Assembly (NCBI RefSeq): GCF_001189965.1
Contig: NZ_LFLU01000011.1
Coordinates: forward strand, 107,372-171,371
Reading direction: 5' to 3'
Origin: Herbaspirillum rhizosphaerae
GTDB lineage: Bacteria > Pseudomonadota > Gammaproteobacteria > Burkholderiales > Burkholderiaceae_D
DNA length: 64,000 bases
Under the pieces are notes generated by a model that had not been told where the DNA came from, did no database searches, and saw only the letters and a list, made by a program, of their open reading frames with translations. Below are positions 9,050 to 19,031 of this stretch, piece after piece (position 1 is the stretch's first letter; each line of letters opens with the position of its first letter). Both the position numbers and the translations under genes were made by a program.

Positions 9050-9930
9050 GCAAGAAGTCAAAAGACCTGCAGCAGGAAACGCAAGGCATGGATTTCCTGC
9101 AATCGGTGCCGCGCCGCTGGATCACGACATATATTCCTTTGGGCATCTTCGTGTTCGTGCTGCTGTTCCCTTTCTACTGGATGGTGATCACGGCGTTCAA
9201 GCCGGACAACGAATTGCTGCGCCAGACCGGCAATCCGTTCTGGGTGGTGGCGCCGACGCTGGCCCACTTCAAGAAGCTGCTGTTTGAAACCCAGTATCCG
9301 GCGTGGCTGCTCAACACGGTGATCGTGTCGGTGGTGTCGACGTTTGCCTCGCTGGCGGCCAGCGTGTTCGCGGCTTACGCCATCGAACGCCTGCGCTTCC
9401 AGGGTTCCAAGCAAGTCGGCCTGGGCATCTTCCTGGCGTACCTGATCCCGCCGTCGATCCTGTTCATTCCGCTGGCGGCGATCGTGTTCAAGCTGGGCTT
9501 GTTCGATACGCGCTGGGCGCTGATCCTGACGTATCCGACCTTCCTGATTCCATTCTGCACCTGGCTGCTGATGGGCTACTTCCGCTCGATTCCGTATGAG
9601 CTGGAAGAATGTGCGCTGATCGACGGCGCCACACGTTGGGAAATCCTGGTCAAGATCATCCTGCCGCTGGCAGTACCTGGCCTGATTTCGGCAGGCATCT
9701 TCGCCTTCACGCTGTCGTGGAACGAGTTCATCTACGCGCTGACTTTCATCTCATCTTCGGAAGTGAAGACGGTGCCGGTGGGCATCGTCACCGAACTGGT
9801 CGACGGCGACGTCTACCACTGGGGCGCGCTGATGGCCGGCGCGCTGTTGGGCTCGCTGCCGGTGGCGGTGGTGTATTCCTTCTTCGTGGAATACTACGTG
9901 TCGGGCATGACCGGGGCGGTGAAAGAATAA
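9046..9930 (+). CDS. Sugar ABC transporter permease (MalG/UgpE family)
   Basis: 294 aa with about six membrane helices. The EAA motif is ELEECALIDGATRWEILVKI, with the ILPLAVPGLISA stretch following, as in MalG-type permeases. A near-perfect AAGGAGGTGA ribosome site precedes the ATG inside the end of the partner permease gene. A strong terminator follows at 9957, so this closes the importer operon. Confidence 0.92.
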   Translation: MSKKSKDLQQETQGMDFLQSVPRRWITTYIPLGIFVFVLLFPFYWMVITAFKPDNELLRQTGNPFWVVAPTLAHFKKLLFETQYPAWLLNTVIVSVVSTFASLAASVFAAYAIERLRFQGSKQVGLGIFLAYLIPPSILFIPLAAIVFKLGLFDTRWALILTYPTFLIPFCTWLLMGYFRSIPYELEECALIDGATRWEILVKIILPLAVPGLISAGIFAFTLSWNEFIYALTFISSSEVKTVPVGIVTELVDGDVYHWGALMAGALLGSLPVAVVYSFFVEYYVSGMTGAVKE

Positions 9931-9956
9931 TCAGCAGCTCTTTGCACAAGAAACTT

Positions 9957-9985
9957 ACCGGCGTCGAAAGGCGCCGGTTTTTTTT
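9957..9985 (+). terminator. Rho-independent terminator of the sugar importer operon
   Basis: Stem ACCGGCG / CGCCGGT with a short loop, followed by eight T residues, 27 nt after the last permease stop. Confidence 0.85.
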
Positions 9986-10325
9986 CGGACTCAGAAAAAT
10001 CCTCGTCGCACCCCATGCACGCCAATTTTTCTCCGAACGAGATACGCTTTAGGCATGCAGAGGCTATCGAATTATTGCTATTTGACTGTATCCGCCAAGA
10101 AGATGTTATAAAATCAATAACTTAGGTGATTTTCTACGCCGCAAGAAGGATTTACGGGCGGTCGCAAAGTCTATTACATGCGACTCAATTGCGAATTGCG
10201 AAGCGAAAGTGCCAGTTCTCAATGCGAACACAGGGCTATTCCTGATAAAGTTGCGTGCAAACGAAACGCCGATGTCCGCTATCGATCCGTACATAGTAAA
10301 AAACCATAGCATCTCAGGAGCCCGC
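9986..10325. other. AT-rich leader of the methyltransferase gene with candidate promoter
   Basis: 340 bp without a gene, clearly AT-richer than the surroundings. It contains a plausible sigma-70 promoter (10082-10112) and a small inverted repeat CAATT-GCG-AATTG at 10186-10198. If that promoter is used the 5-prime leader is about 200 nt. Confidence 0.5.
10082..10112 (+). promoter_or_regulatory. Candidate sigma-70 promoter
   Basis: TTGACT (10082-10087) and TATAAA (10107-10112) separated by 19 bp; a shifted TTATAA gives 18 bp. Hexamers are good and the spacing is slightly long. It would drive the methyltransferase at 10326. Confidence 0.5.
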
Positions 10326-11228
10326 ATGTTTATCAAACGTCTTTTCGAACACTTCCGCCGCCTCAATGCATTTGCAATGCCTGACGGCGGCGGGATTTCG
10401 ATGCTGTTTCCGATAGGGCACTACTATTCGCCGATCGCCAACACGCCTGACATCCGGGCGCGTCAAGACAAGATTTGGGTAGAGACGGATTCGATGCTTG
10501 GCATCGATCTGCAAGTAGAAGCACAAGTTGCCCTTGCAAGAGAACTTGCTCCCTATACAACAAACATCGACTGGCCAGTAGCGCAACCAAATGACCCTGC
10601 TCGCTATTTTTACAATAACGACCAGTTTCCCTTACCAGATGCTGAGTTCTTATACGCAGCGTTGCAACACTTTCGCCCGAAAAAGCTTATCGAAGTCGGC
10701 AGCGGCTTCTCATCACTAGTTACGGCCGAGGTCAATCGCACTCATTTCAACAACGCGATTGAGTTCAGTTGCATTGAGCCGTATCCACGACAGTTTCTCA
10801 TTGATGGTGTCGATGGTATCTCTCAGTTGGTGCGCCAAAGGGTCGAAGAAGTCGAGACAGGCTTTTTTGATCGTTTGGACGCAGGTGACATCCTATTCAT
10901 TGATTCTTCGCATGTGTCAAAGGTCGGTAGCGACGTCAATTATCTGTTTTTTGAGATATTGCCACGACTCCGCCCAGGAGTGATTGTGCATATCCACGAT
11001 ATTTTTCTGCCAGATGAATATCCAAAAAACTGGATGATTGATCAAGGCCGCAATTGGAATGAACAGTACCTCGTGCGCGCTTTTCTTCAATTCAATGACC
11101 ACTGGAAAGTGGTATGGTCAAGTCACTTTATGGGCACTCGCGAGCCAGCCGTCATGGCTTCGATCTTTCCCCGTATGCCGGAGCGAATCCATCATGGTAG
11201 CAGCCTTTGGTTCCGCCGCGTTAGTTGA
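10326..11228 (+). CDS. Class I SAM-dependent methyltransferase (Methyltransf_24-like)
   Basis: 300 aa from MFIKRLFEHFRR. The SAM-binding motif I is KLIEVGSGFSS (near residue 120), followed by an acidic end of strand 2 (SCIEPYP) and the post-motif DILFIDSSHV; HIHDIFLP lies in the catalytic-side region. This pattern fits Methyltransf_24-type enzymes, often found with surface polysaccharide or secondary-metabolite genes, but none are here. The start at 10326 has a CAGGAG ribosome site; an upstream GTG at 10209 lacks one. Lower GC and isolation between two terminators suggest separate acquisition. Substrate unknown. Confidence 0.75.
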   Translation: MFIKRLFEHFRRLNAFAMPDGGGISMLFPIGHYYSPIANTPDIRARQDKIWVETDSMLGIDLQVEAQVALARELAPYTTNIDWPVAQPNDPARYFYNNDQFPLPDAEFLYAALQHFRPKKLIEVGSGFSSLVTAEVNRTHFNNAIEFSCIEPYPRQFLIDGVDGISQLVRQRVEEVETGFFDRLDAGDILFIDSSHVSKVGSDVNYLFFEILPRLRPGVIVHIHDIFLPDEYPKNWMIDQGRNWNEQYLVRAFLQFNDHWKVVWSSHFMGTREPAVMASIFPRMPERIHHGSSLWFRRVS

Positions 11229-11321
11229 GCACATTCGGATTTCTTGCATATCCTTTCGCCAGAAATAGTGAGCGCGAGTGAAAAACAAAATTCCTTGTTA
11301 AGGCAGTAGCTTAGCCCAGAA

Positions 11322-11355
11322 AAAAATCCCAACGATGGATACCGTTGGGATTTTT
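11322..11355. terminator. Bidirectional-looking terminator after the methyltransferase
   Basis: AATCCCAACG / CGTTGGGATT stem flanked by A-run on the left and T-run on the right, about 95 bp after the methyltransferase stop. Confidence 0.85.
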
Positions 11356-11388
11356 CTCTTACGACTCCACTATGAAACGATTAGATAT

Positions 11389-11423
11389 AAAAAAGCTTGC
11401 CCCCGAGGCTGCAAGCTTTTTTT
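11389..11423. terminator. Terminator of the dienelactone hydrolase gene (minus strand; symmetric)
   Basis: AAAAAGCTTGC / GCAAGCTTTTT stem with a C/G-rich loop and A/T tracts on both sides. It lies just past the stop of the minus-strand hydrolase and reads as a terminator in both directions. Confidence 0.8.
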
Positions 11424-11444
11424 GCTGGGACTGAGCTACATCAA

Positions 11445-12215
11445 TCAGGCAAGTTTTTCCGCAAAGAAATTCTTCAACGCCACTGACGCACGTTCAGCCG
11501 TTTGCTTGTGATAGAAGAAGCCGGGGTTGCTGGCGTCCGGATCGGTGAACGAGTGGCCGGCCTGGCCGTAGTTGACCAGTTGCCAGTCCAGCTTGGCGGC
11601 GCTGACTTCGTCGATGAAGGCGTTGACCATGTCGCGCGGCACCGATGGATCCTGCACGCCGTGCAACACCAGGATCGCGCCCTTGACGTTTTCCGCATCC
11701 TTGGGATTGGGCGTATCCAGTGCGCCATGCAGCGATACAAAGGCATTCACGGCGGCGCCGGAACGCGCCAGTTCCAGGGCTGCAGTACCGCCGAAGCAGA
11801 AGCCGCAAACGCCGAGCTTGCCGCTCAGCTTGACCTTGTCCTGGCCCTTGAGCGCTTCCAGCACGGCGCTCATGCGCTTGCGCAATTCGGCGCGGTCTTT
11901 CTTCAACGGGATGATGGCGGCCATGGCTTCATCGCCATTGCCCGGACGCACGGTCTTGCCGTAGACGTCGCCGACCAGAATCGCCTGGTTCAGTCCGACG
12001 GTGGTGGCGGCGACTTCCAATGCCTTCTGGCTGACGCCGAAGAAATTGGGAATCGACAGCACGCCGGCGACCGGCACCGTGCTCTTCTTGTTGAACAGCA
12101 GGACGCTTTCGTATTCGATGCCGTCCAGCGTGTGGCTGATCAGTTCGATGCCGAGGTCGGCGGCGGGAATGCCGAATTTTGCGGCGATGGGGGCGGGATC
12201 AAATTGGTGACTCAT
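11445..12215 (-). CDS. Dienelactone hydrolase family protein
   Basis: 256 aa alpha/beta hydrolase. The nucleophile is Cys in GVCGFCFGG (near residue 137), which is the dienelactone-hydrolase type with Cys instead of Ser. The acid Asp is likely in LHGVQDPSVP and the His in GQAGHSFTDPDAS. An AGGAG ribosome site lies 9 nt before the ATG. No chlorocatechol or aromatic-degradation genes are adjacent, so the natural substrate is unclear. Family members range from carboxymethylenebutenolidases to general esterases. Confidence 0.85.
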   Translation of the reverse strand: MSHQFDPAPIAAKFGIPAADLGIELISHTLDGIEYESVLLFNKKSTVPVAGVLSIPNFFGVSQKALEVAATTVGLNQAILVGDVYGKTVRPGNGDEAMAAIIPLKKDRAELRKRMSAVLEALKGQDKVKLSGKLGVCGFCFGGTAALELARSGAAVNAFVSLHGALDTPNPKDAENVKGAILVLHGVQDPSVPRDMVNAFIDEVSAAKLDWQLVNYGQAGHSFTDPDASNPGFFYHKQTAERASVALKNFFAEKLA

Positions 12216-12401
12216 TCACTCTTCTCCTGAGCATTGCAAACTGAAAAAACCGCATGCGCGACCGGTCGGTGACCGCACGGCTGCGTAGAGGCCTTCTCGC
12301 GAAAACCGCTATCTTTGCATAGCTGCCGAAAGTTTGCTGGCGCGCTCCCGATTAGCGACCGGCATCCTGACAAGCCGTCAGAAAAAAGCGCATAATCCCC
12401 C

Positions 12402-12432
12402 TTGACTTAGAGCGCACTCCAACTTCTAGACT
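12402..12432 (+). promoter_or_regulatory. MerR-type promoter with 19-bp spacer
   Basis: TTGACT (12402-12407) and TAGACT (12427-12432) are separated by exactly 19 bp, the over-long spacing that MerR activators correct by DNA distortion. The spacer holds the imperfect dyad TTAGAGCGCACTCCAA, a form common in front of MerR/aldo-keto reductase pairs. The expected transcription start falls on or next to the A of the MerR-gene ATG at 12440, so the mRNA may be leaderless. Confidence 0.75.
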
Positions 12433-12860
12433 GCCCTGCATGACCACTTCCCTGACCATACAACAAGCTGCTGCAAAGACCGGATTGTCGGTGCATACCC
12501 TGCGCTACTACGAAAAGATCGGCCTGCTCGATCCCATCGCGCGCCAGGACAATACGCACCGCCTGTTCCGTGAAGAAGATCTGCTCTGGATCGGATTCTT
12601 GCTGAAGCTGCGTTCGACCGGTCTGCCGATCCGCGACATGCTGCGCTATGCAGAACTGCGCCGCGCCGGCAATACGGCGGAAAGTGTGTCTGCACGGAAG
12701 GCCTTGCTGCAACAGCATGCCCGCACCGTGGAAGAGACGATCGCCGAACTGCAAAGCAATCTTGCCGTGCTTCATATGAAAGTGAACATGTATGAAGACC
12801 TGGAAAAAGGATTGCCGGCTGTCGTCGTCACTCACCAGCAATCTATCGAGGACGCTTCCA

Positions 12861-13907
<1,047 letters not shown>

Positions 13908-13950
13908 GCCTTGCGGCTTGCACCGTATTGAAAGCAGTATCGCGGCAATG

Positions 13951-13987
13951 AAAACGGCTGGCGTCTTGCGACGTCAGCCGTTTTTTA
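13951..13987 (+). terminator. Rho-independent terminator of the MerR/reductase operon
   Basis: AAAACGGCTG-GCGTC / GACGTCAGCCGTTTT stem followed by a T-run, about 45 bp after the reductase stop. It is nearly identical to the terminator at 15221. Confidence 0.85.
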
Positions 13988-14093
13988 TTGCCGCTTCGAT
14001 GACATAATGCGAATTCCTCAATTATTGTCTATTCACACACTCGCCTTCGCCCCCTAACATCGTTCCGGTCAATCTATCAGCGAGGGACTGAAT

Positions 14094-15209
14094 ATGCCAT
14101 CTGCTTCACCATGTTTTTCCGATCAACGCCAGGCGCTTTCTCAGCGCCGACATTTCCTGCAACGTTGCGGCGCCCTCGGTTCCGCGGCGCTGCTCGGGAC
14201 GCTCACTGCCTGTGCCAGCAACGGCAACAACGCGACCGGATCTTTATCGGCCGATGCGCTCCGGCCTCTGCCTGCGTTACGGCCGGGCGACACCATTGGC
14301 GTCATCGCTCCTGCCTCGGCAGCCAATGGAAAAGCGCAAGACGTCGCTTCGTGGATCGCCTCGCGCGGCTACGTTCCGCACATTTACAGCAGCGCGTCGT
14401 CTTCCAGCGACGACTATCTGTCGAGCAGCGATAGCCAACGTTTGCACGATTTGCACGCGGCCTTTGCAAACCCGGATGTGAAAGCGATCTTTTGCCTGCG
14501 CGGCGGCGATGGCAGCGGCCGTTTGCTCGACAGCATCGACTACGATTTGCTGAAGACGAATGCCAAGATTTTCGTCGGCTATAGCGACATCACCGCGTTG
14601 CACATCGCCATCGCTCGCCGCGCCGGATTCGTCACCTTCCACGGGCCCATGCTGACCTCGGATTTCCTGAGAAATAAACAGGCCCCCACTGAGTCGTCTT
14701 TGTTCGACCTGTTGCGGGGAGACATTCCACGTTTCACCTGGCTGTCTCATCCTGACCAATTCCCATTGCAAACAATCCGCACCGGCATCGCGCAAGGCAG
14801 GCTGGCCGGCGGCAACCTCGCAATAATAGGCTCCACGCTGGGCACCCCCTACGAAATCGATTTGCACGATGCGATCTTGTTTATCGAAGACACGGGCGAA
14901 CCACCCCGGAAGATTGACCGGCTTCTGACCCAACTGCGCCTCGCCGGTAAATTCACCGGCCTTCAGGGTGTACTCATCGGTGATTTTTCGGATATCAATG
15001 AGCCGGATGATATTGAAGACAAAACACTGCTCAATCGGCAACGCATCGACACGCTGTGGCGGCAAATGCTGGCGCCACTGAACGTGCCGGTGCTGGCGGG
15101 TTGGCAAAGCGGGCACAGCGATCCGAACCTGACCTTGCCCTTGGGCGCGCAAGTCACGCTGGATGCCGACAACAAACGCCTGCGCCTGGATCAACAAGTC
15201 GTATTGTGA
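14094..15209 (+). CDS. ldcA: LD-carboxypeptidase (S66 family) with predicted Tat-lipoprotein signal
   Basis: 371 aa; the S66 core starts near residue 60 (RPGDTIGVIAPAS). Catalytic residues can be placed: nucleophile Ser in GYSDITALH, Glu in LFIEDTGEPP and His in WQSGHSDPN. The enzyme removes terminal D-Ala from muramoyl tetrapeptides in peptidoglycan recycling, normally in the cytoplasm. Here a 45-residue N-terminus has a twin-arginine-like stretch (SQRRHFLQRCG), a hydrophobic segment and the lipobox LTAC, so the protein looks exported and lipidated. Family assignment is firm; location is inferred. Confidence 0.85.
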   Translation: MPSASPCFSDQRQALSQRRHFLQRCGALGSAALLGTLTACASNGNNATGSLSADALRPLPALRPGDTIGVIAPASAANGKAQDVASWIASRGYVPHIYSSASSSSDDYLSSSDSQRLHDLHAAFANPDVKAIFCLRGGDGSGRLLDSIDYDLLKTNAKIFVGYSDITALHIAIARRAGFVTFHGPMLTSDFLRNKQAPTESSLFDLLRGDIPRFTWLSHPDQFPLQTIRTGIAQGRLAGGNLAIIGSTLGTPYEIDLHDAILFIEDTGEPPRKIDRLLTQLRLAGKFTGLQGVLIGDFSDINEPDDIEDKTLLNRQRIDTLWRQMLAPLNVPVLAGWQSGHSDPNLTLPLGAQVTLDADNKRLRLDQQVVL

Positions 15210-15220
15210 GCGACAAAAAA

Positions 15221-15257
15221 AAACGGCTGGCATCTTGCGATGTCAGCCGTTTTTTCT
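15221..15257 (+). terminator. Terminator after ldcA
   Basis: AACGGCTGGCATC / GATGTCAGCCGTT stem with flanking A- and T-runs. It can also serve the minus-strand lpdA coming from the right. It differs from the 13951 terminator by two compensatory positions. Confidence 0.85.
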
Positions 15258-15291
15258 TTTCAGCGGAATGATTCTGCGCTGATGACTTCTC

Positions 15292-17073
15292 TTACTTCTT
15301 GCGCATCGGCGGCAAGTCGGTGCAGACGCCCTTGTAGACTTCCGCTGCCATGCCGATCGATTCACCCAGCGTCGGGTGAGGATGGATGGTCTTGCCGATG
15401 TCGACGGCGTCCGCGCCCATTTCAATGGCCAGTGCGATTTCACCGATCATGTCGCCGGCGTGCGTGCCGACGATGCCGCCGCCGACGATGCGATGCGTCT
15501 CAGCATCGAACAGCAGCTTGGTGAACCCTTCCGAGCGGCCATTGGCGACGGCGCGGCCGGATGCGGCCCACGGGAAGTGGCCCTTCTCCAGCTTGATGCC
15601 CTTGGCCTTGGCTTCGTCTTCGGTGATGCCGACCCACGCCACTTCCGGATCGGTGTACGCCACCGAAGGAATGACGCTGGCGTCGAAGTGGCTCTTCTCG
15701 CCGGCTGCGGCTTCCGCGGCAACGTGCGCTTCGTGCACGGCCTTGTGCGCCAGCATCGGCTGGCCGACCAGATCACCGATGGCGAAGATGTGCGGCACGT
15801 TGGTGCGCATCTGGCTGTCGACCGGAATGAAGCCGCGATCGGTCACGGTCACGCCGGCCTTGTCGGCGGCGATCTTCTTGCCGTTCGGGCTGCGACCGAC
15901 CGCCACCAGCACCAGATCGTAGAGTTGCGGCTCAGGCGCCTTGGCGCCGGCTTCGGCGGCTTCAAAGGTGACCTTGATGCCTTCCTTCAATGCTTCGACC
16001 GCGACCGTCTTGGTCTTCAACATGACGTTGTCGAAACGCTTTTCGTTGAACTTTTGCCAGACCTTGACCATGTCGCGATCCGCGCCTTGCATCAGGCCGT
16101 CCATCATTTCGACGACGTCGATGCGTGCGCCCAGCGTGGAGTACACCGTCGCCATTTCCAGACCGATGATACCGCCGCCGATGACCAGCATGCGCTTCGG
16201 CACCTGGCGTAGTTCCAGCGCACCGGTCGAATCGACGATGCGCGGATCTTGCGGCACGAAAGGCAGATTCACCACCGACGAACCGGCGGCGATGATGGCT
16301 TGCTTGAACTTGACGGTCTTCTTGCTGCCGTCGGCTGCGGTCACTTCGATGTGATTGGCGCCGACGAACTGGCCCACGCCCTGCACCACGTTGACCTTGC
16401 GCGCCTTGGCCATGCCGGCCAGACCACCGGTCATGGTGCCGATGACTTTTTCCTTGTAAGCGCGCAGCTTGTCGATGTCGATTTCAGGCTTGGCGAATGT
16501 CACGCCGTGCGACGCCATCGCGGCAGTTTCATCGATGACGGCGGCAACGTGCAGCAGCGCCTTCGATGGAATACAACCGACGTTCAGACAGACGCCGCCG
16601 AGGGTCGAATAACGCTCGACCAGCACGGTGTTCATGCCCAGGTCGGCGGCGCGGAACGCAGCGGAATAACCGCCGGGACCGGCGCCGAGGACCATCATGT
16701 CGCATTCGATGTCGGCCGAACCGCCGAAGCTGGCGGCGACCGGCGCCGGCGCTGCTGCAGGAGCAGCGGCCGGTGCAGGGGCTGCCGCAGCAGGTGCGGG
16801 TGCAGCAGCAGGCGCCGGCGCAGCGGCTGCGTCGCCGCTGGCTTCCACCAGCAACAGGACAGAACCTTCGGCAACCTTGTCGCCTACCTTGACTTTCAAT
16901 TCTTTCACCACGCCAGCCGTGCTGGACGGGATTTCCATGCTGGCCTTGTCGGATTCGACGGTGATCAGCGATTGTTCGACCTTGATGGTGTCGCCAACCT
17001 TGACCAGCAATTCGATCACTTCCACTTCTTTGAAATCGCCGATATCGGGGACTTTGACTTCGCTCAGACTCAT
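15292..17073 (-). CDS. lpdA: Dihydrolipoyl dehydrogenase (E3) with N-terminal lipoyl domain
   Basis: 593 aa. Residues 1-80 form a lipoyl domain (lipoyl Lys43 in [10 protein letters not shown]), followed by an Ala/Pro linker (about 85-115) and the E3 flavoprotein. E3 features are [10 protein letters not shown] (FAD), redox disulfide [13 protein letters not shown] (near 162/167), NAD motif [12 protein letters not shown] and C-terminal HPHPTLGE with the catalytic His. It reoxidises dihydrolipoyl groups of the pyruvate dehydrogenase complex. The extra lipoyl domain is known in betaproteobacterial and neisserial E3. Last gene of aceE-aceF-lpdA; a palindromic repeat separates it from aceF. Confidence 0.95.
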   Translation of the reverse strand: MSLSEVKVPDIGDFKEVEVIELLVKVGDTIKVEQSLITVESDKASMEIPSSTAGVVKELKVKVGDKVAEGSVLLLVEASGDAAAAPAPAAAPAPAAAAPAPAAAPAAAPAPVAASFGGSADIECDMMVLGAGPGGYSAAFRAADLGMNTVLVERYSTLGGVCLNVGCIPSKALLHVAAVIDETAAMASHGVTFAKPEIDIDKLRAYKEKVIGTMTGGLAGMAKARKVNVVQGVGQFVGANHIEVTAADGSKKTVKFKQAIIAAGSSVVNLPFVPQDPRIVDSTGALELRQVPKRMLVIGGGIIGLEMATVYSTLGARIDVVEMMDGLMQGADRDMVKVWQKFNEKRFDNVMLKTKTVAVEALKEGIKVTFEAAEAGAKAPEPQLYDLVLVAVGRSPNGKKIAADKAGVTVTDRGFIPVDSQMRTNVPHIFAIGDLVGQPMLAHKAVHEAHVAAEAAAGEKSHFDASVIPSVAYTDPEVAWVGITEDEAKAKGIKLEKGHFPWAASGRAVANGRSEGFTKLLFDAETHRIVGGGIVGTHAGDMIGEIALAIEMGADAVDIGKTIHPHPTLGESIGMAAEVYKGVCTDLPPMRKK

Positions 17074-17119
17074 GTCTTTACTCCGTTATGTTCTGTTATT
17101 CGTTCAACGCCATCAGACT

Positions 17120-17222
17120 GTCGTCCCAGCGAACGCTGGGACCCAGTGACGTTGCGTTGTCAGGCGAGACGCACTGCCACTCGTCGCGCCGCAGGGCTCC
17201 GGCTTACGCCGGAGCGACGAAA
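17120..17222. repeat. REP-like palindromic element inside the pyruvate dehydrogenase operon
   Basis: GTCGTCCCAGCGAACGCTGG followed by GACCCAGTGACGT (17120-17152), then after 40 bp a second hairpin CTCCGGC-TTAC-GCCGGAG plus CGACGA near 17197-17220. The first half matches the family seen again at 36037, 40974, 52787 and 58151. Here it fills the aceF-lpdA gap. Confidence 0.8.
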
Positions 17223-17226
17223 TGAC

Positions 17227-18885
17227 TTACAACAGCGACTTGCGCAGATCGCCCAGCACTTCGGCCAGATACGCCGAGAAGCGCGCGCCCATCGCGCCGT
17301 CGACCACGCGGTGGTCGTAGGACAGCGAGGTCGGCAGCATCAGGCGCGGCACGAATTGCTTGCCGTCCCAGACCGGTTTGGTGATCGACTTGGACAAGCC
17401 CAGGATCGCCACTTCAGGTGCATTGATGATAGGCGTGAAGGCCGTGCCGCCAATGCCGCCCAGCGACGAAATGGTGAAGGTCGCGCCTTGCATGTCGGCA
17501 GGCTTGAGCTTGCCGTCGCGCGCTTGCGCCGACAGGTCGCCCATTTCGGTGGCAATCTGGCCGATGGTCTTCTGATCGGCGTTCTTGATCACAGGCACCA
17601 CCAGGCCGTTCGGCGTGTCGGCTGCAAAACCGATGTTGTAGTACTGCTTCAGGATCAGGTTTTCGCCGTTGGCGTCGAGCGAAGAATTGAAGGCCGGGAA
17701 TTTCTTCAGCGCCGCAACGCTGGCCTTGATCACGAACGCCAGCATGGTCAGCTTGACCGGCGACTTGGCCTTGGCGTAAGCAGCGTTGGAGCTGACGCGG
17801 AATTCTTCCAGCTCGGTGACGTCGGCTTCGTCGAATTGCGTGACGTGCGGGATCATGACCCAGTTGCGATGCAGGTTGGGGCCGCTGATCTTCTTGATGC
17901 GCGACAACGGCAGCAATTCGGTAGCACCGAACTTGCTGAAATCCAGCGACGGCCATGGCAACAGATCCAGACCTGCGCCGCTGCCGTTCTTGGTAGGTGC
18001 AGCAGCTGCCGTGCCTGCGCCGCCGGCCAGTGCCGCCTTGACGAACTTCTGGATGTCTTCTTGCAGGATGCGGTTCTTCGGGCCGGTGCCGACCACGCGG
18101 GTCAGATCGACGCCCAGTTCACGGGCAAACTTGCGCACCGATGGCGAAGCGTGGGACTTGTTCACCGAACCGGGCGTGACGGCAGCGACTGCCATTGCAG
18201 GCGCAGCGGCGGCGGCAGCAGGAGCCGGTGCAGGCGCTGCGGCAACGGTAGAAGCAGCGGCCGGAGCAGCAGCAGGTGCGGGAGCTGCACCGCCGCTGGC
18301 TTCCACCACGGCAACCAGCGAACCCTTGGCAACCTTGTCGCCGATCTTGACTTTCAGTTCCTTGATCACGCCGGCATGGCTCGACGGGATTTCCATGCTG
18401 GCCTTGTCGGATTCGACGGTCAGCAGCGATTGTTCGACCTTGACGGTGTCGCCAACCTTGACCAGCAACTCGATCACTTCGACTTCGGCGAAATCGCCGA
18501 TATCGGGAACCAGGATATCTTGCAGGCCACCCGAAGCCGCAGGGGCAGCAGCAGGTGCGGCCGGCGCCGGAGCGGACGCCGTTGCGGCAGCGGGTGCAAC
18601 AGCGGCAGCCGCCGGAGCTGCTGCCGGTGCAGGTGCAGCGGCGGCGCCTTCGGCATCAACGATCACGACCACGGAGCCTTCGGCAACCTTGTCGCCGAGC
18701 TTGACGCGGATCTCTTTGACCACGCCCGCGTGGCTGGAGGGGATTTCCATGCTGGCCTTGTCGGATTCGACCGTCAGCAGGGATTGTTCGACCTTGATGG
18801 TATCGCCTACCTTGACCAGGACTTCAATGACTTCGACTTCTTTGAAATCGCCAATATCCGGTACTTTTACTTCGATTTGACTCAT
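17227..18885 (-). CDS. aceF: Pyruvate dehydrogenase E2, dihydrolipoyllysine acetyltransferase
   Basis: 552 aa. Two lipoyl domains (Lys43 and about Lys159, both in [15 protein letters not shown]), each followed by a long Ala/Pro swinging-arm linker. A peripheral subunit-binding domain follows (SPSVRKFARELGVDLTRVVG, about 237-275), then the acetyltransferase core ending in SYDHRVVDGAMGARF, where His near 525 and Asp are catalytic. It transfers acetyl from E1 to CoA and forms the core of the complex. It sits between aceE (147 bp upstream) and lpdA. Confidence 0.96.
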   Translation of the reverse strand: MSQIEVKVPDIGDFKEVEVIEVLVKVGDTIKVEQSLLTVESDKASMEIPSSHAGVVKEIRVKLGDKVAEGSVVVIVDAEGAAAAPAPAAAPAAAAVAPAAATASAPAPAAPAAAPAASGGLQDILVPDIGDFAEVEVIELLVKVGDTVKVEQSLLTVESDKASMEIPSSHAGVIKELKVKIGDKVAKGSLVAVVEASGGAAPAPAAAPAAASTVAAAPAPAPAAAAAAPAMAVAAVTPGSVNKSHASPSVRKFARELGVDLTRVVGTGPKNRILQEDIQKFVKAALAGGAGTAAAAPTKNGSGAGLDLLPWPSLDFSKFGATELLPLSRIKKISGPNLHRNWVMIPHVTQFDEADVTELEEFRVSSNAAYAKAKSPVKLTMLAFVIKASVAALKKFPAFNSSLDANGENLILKQYYNIGFAADTPNGLVVPVIKNADQKTIGQIATEMGDLSAQARDGKLKPADMQGATFTISSLGGIGGTAFTPIINAPEVAILGLSKSITKPVWDGKQFVPRLMLPTSLSYDHRVVDGAMGARFSAYLAEVLGDLRKSLL

Positions 18886-19031
18886 CTCTCGTGCTCCGTT
18901 TGTTCTGGATCAGTACGCCGCATGGGGGAATATGCAGCGCCGAATGTATGTCCACTCATGTTGAAGGCGGCTTGCCGATATTACCTGACAAGCCGCCTTG
19001 CGGATGGTTTCAAGTTCGCCAAATTAGCGAA

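Noticed and set aside
17120..17222. The palindromes considered as rho-independent terminators
   Set aside because: None of the REP-like stems is followed by a T-run and several lie inside operons, so they are better treated as dispersed repeats.
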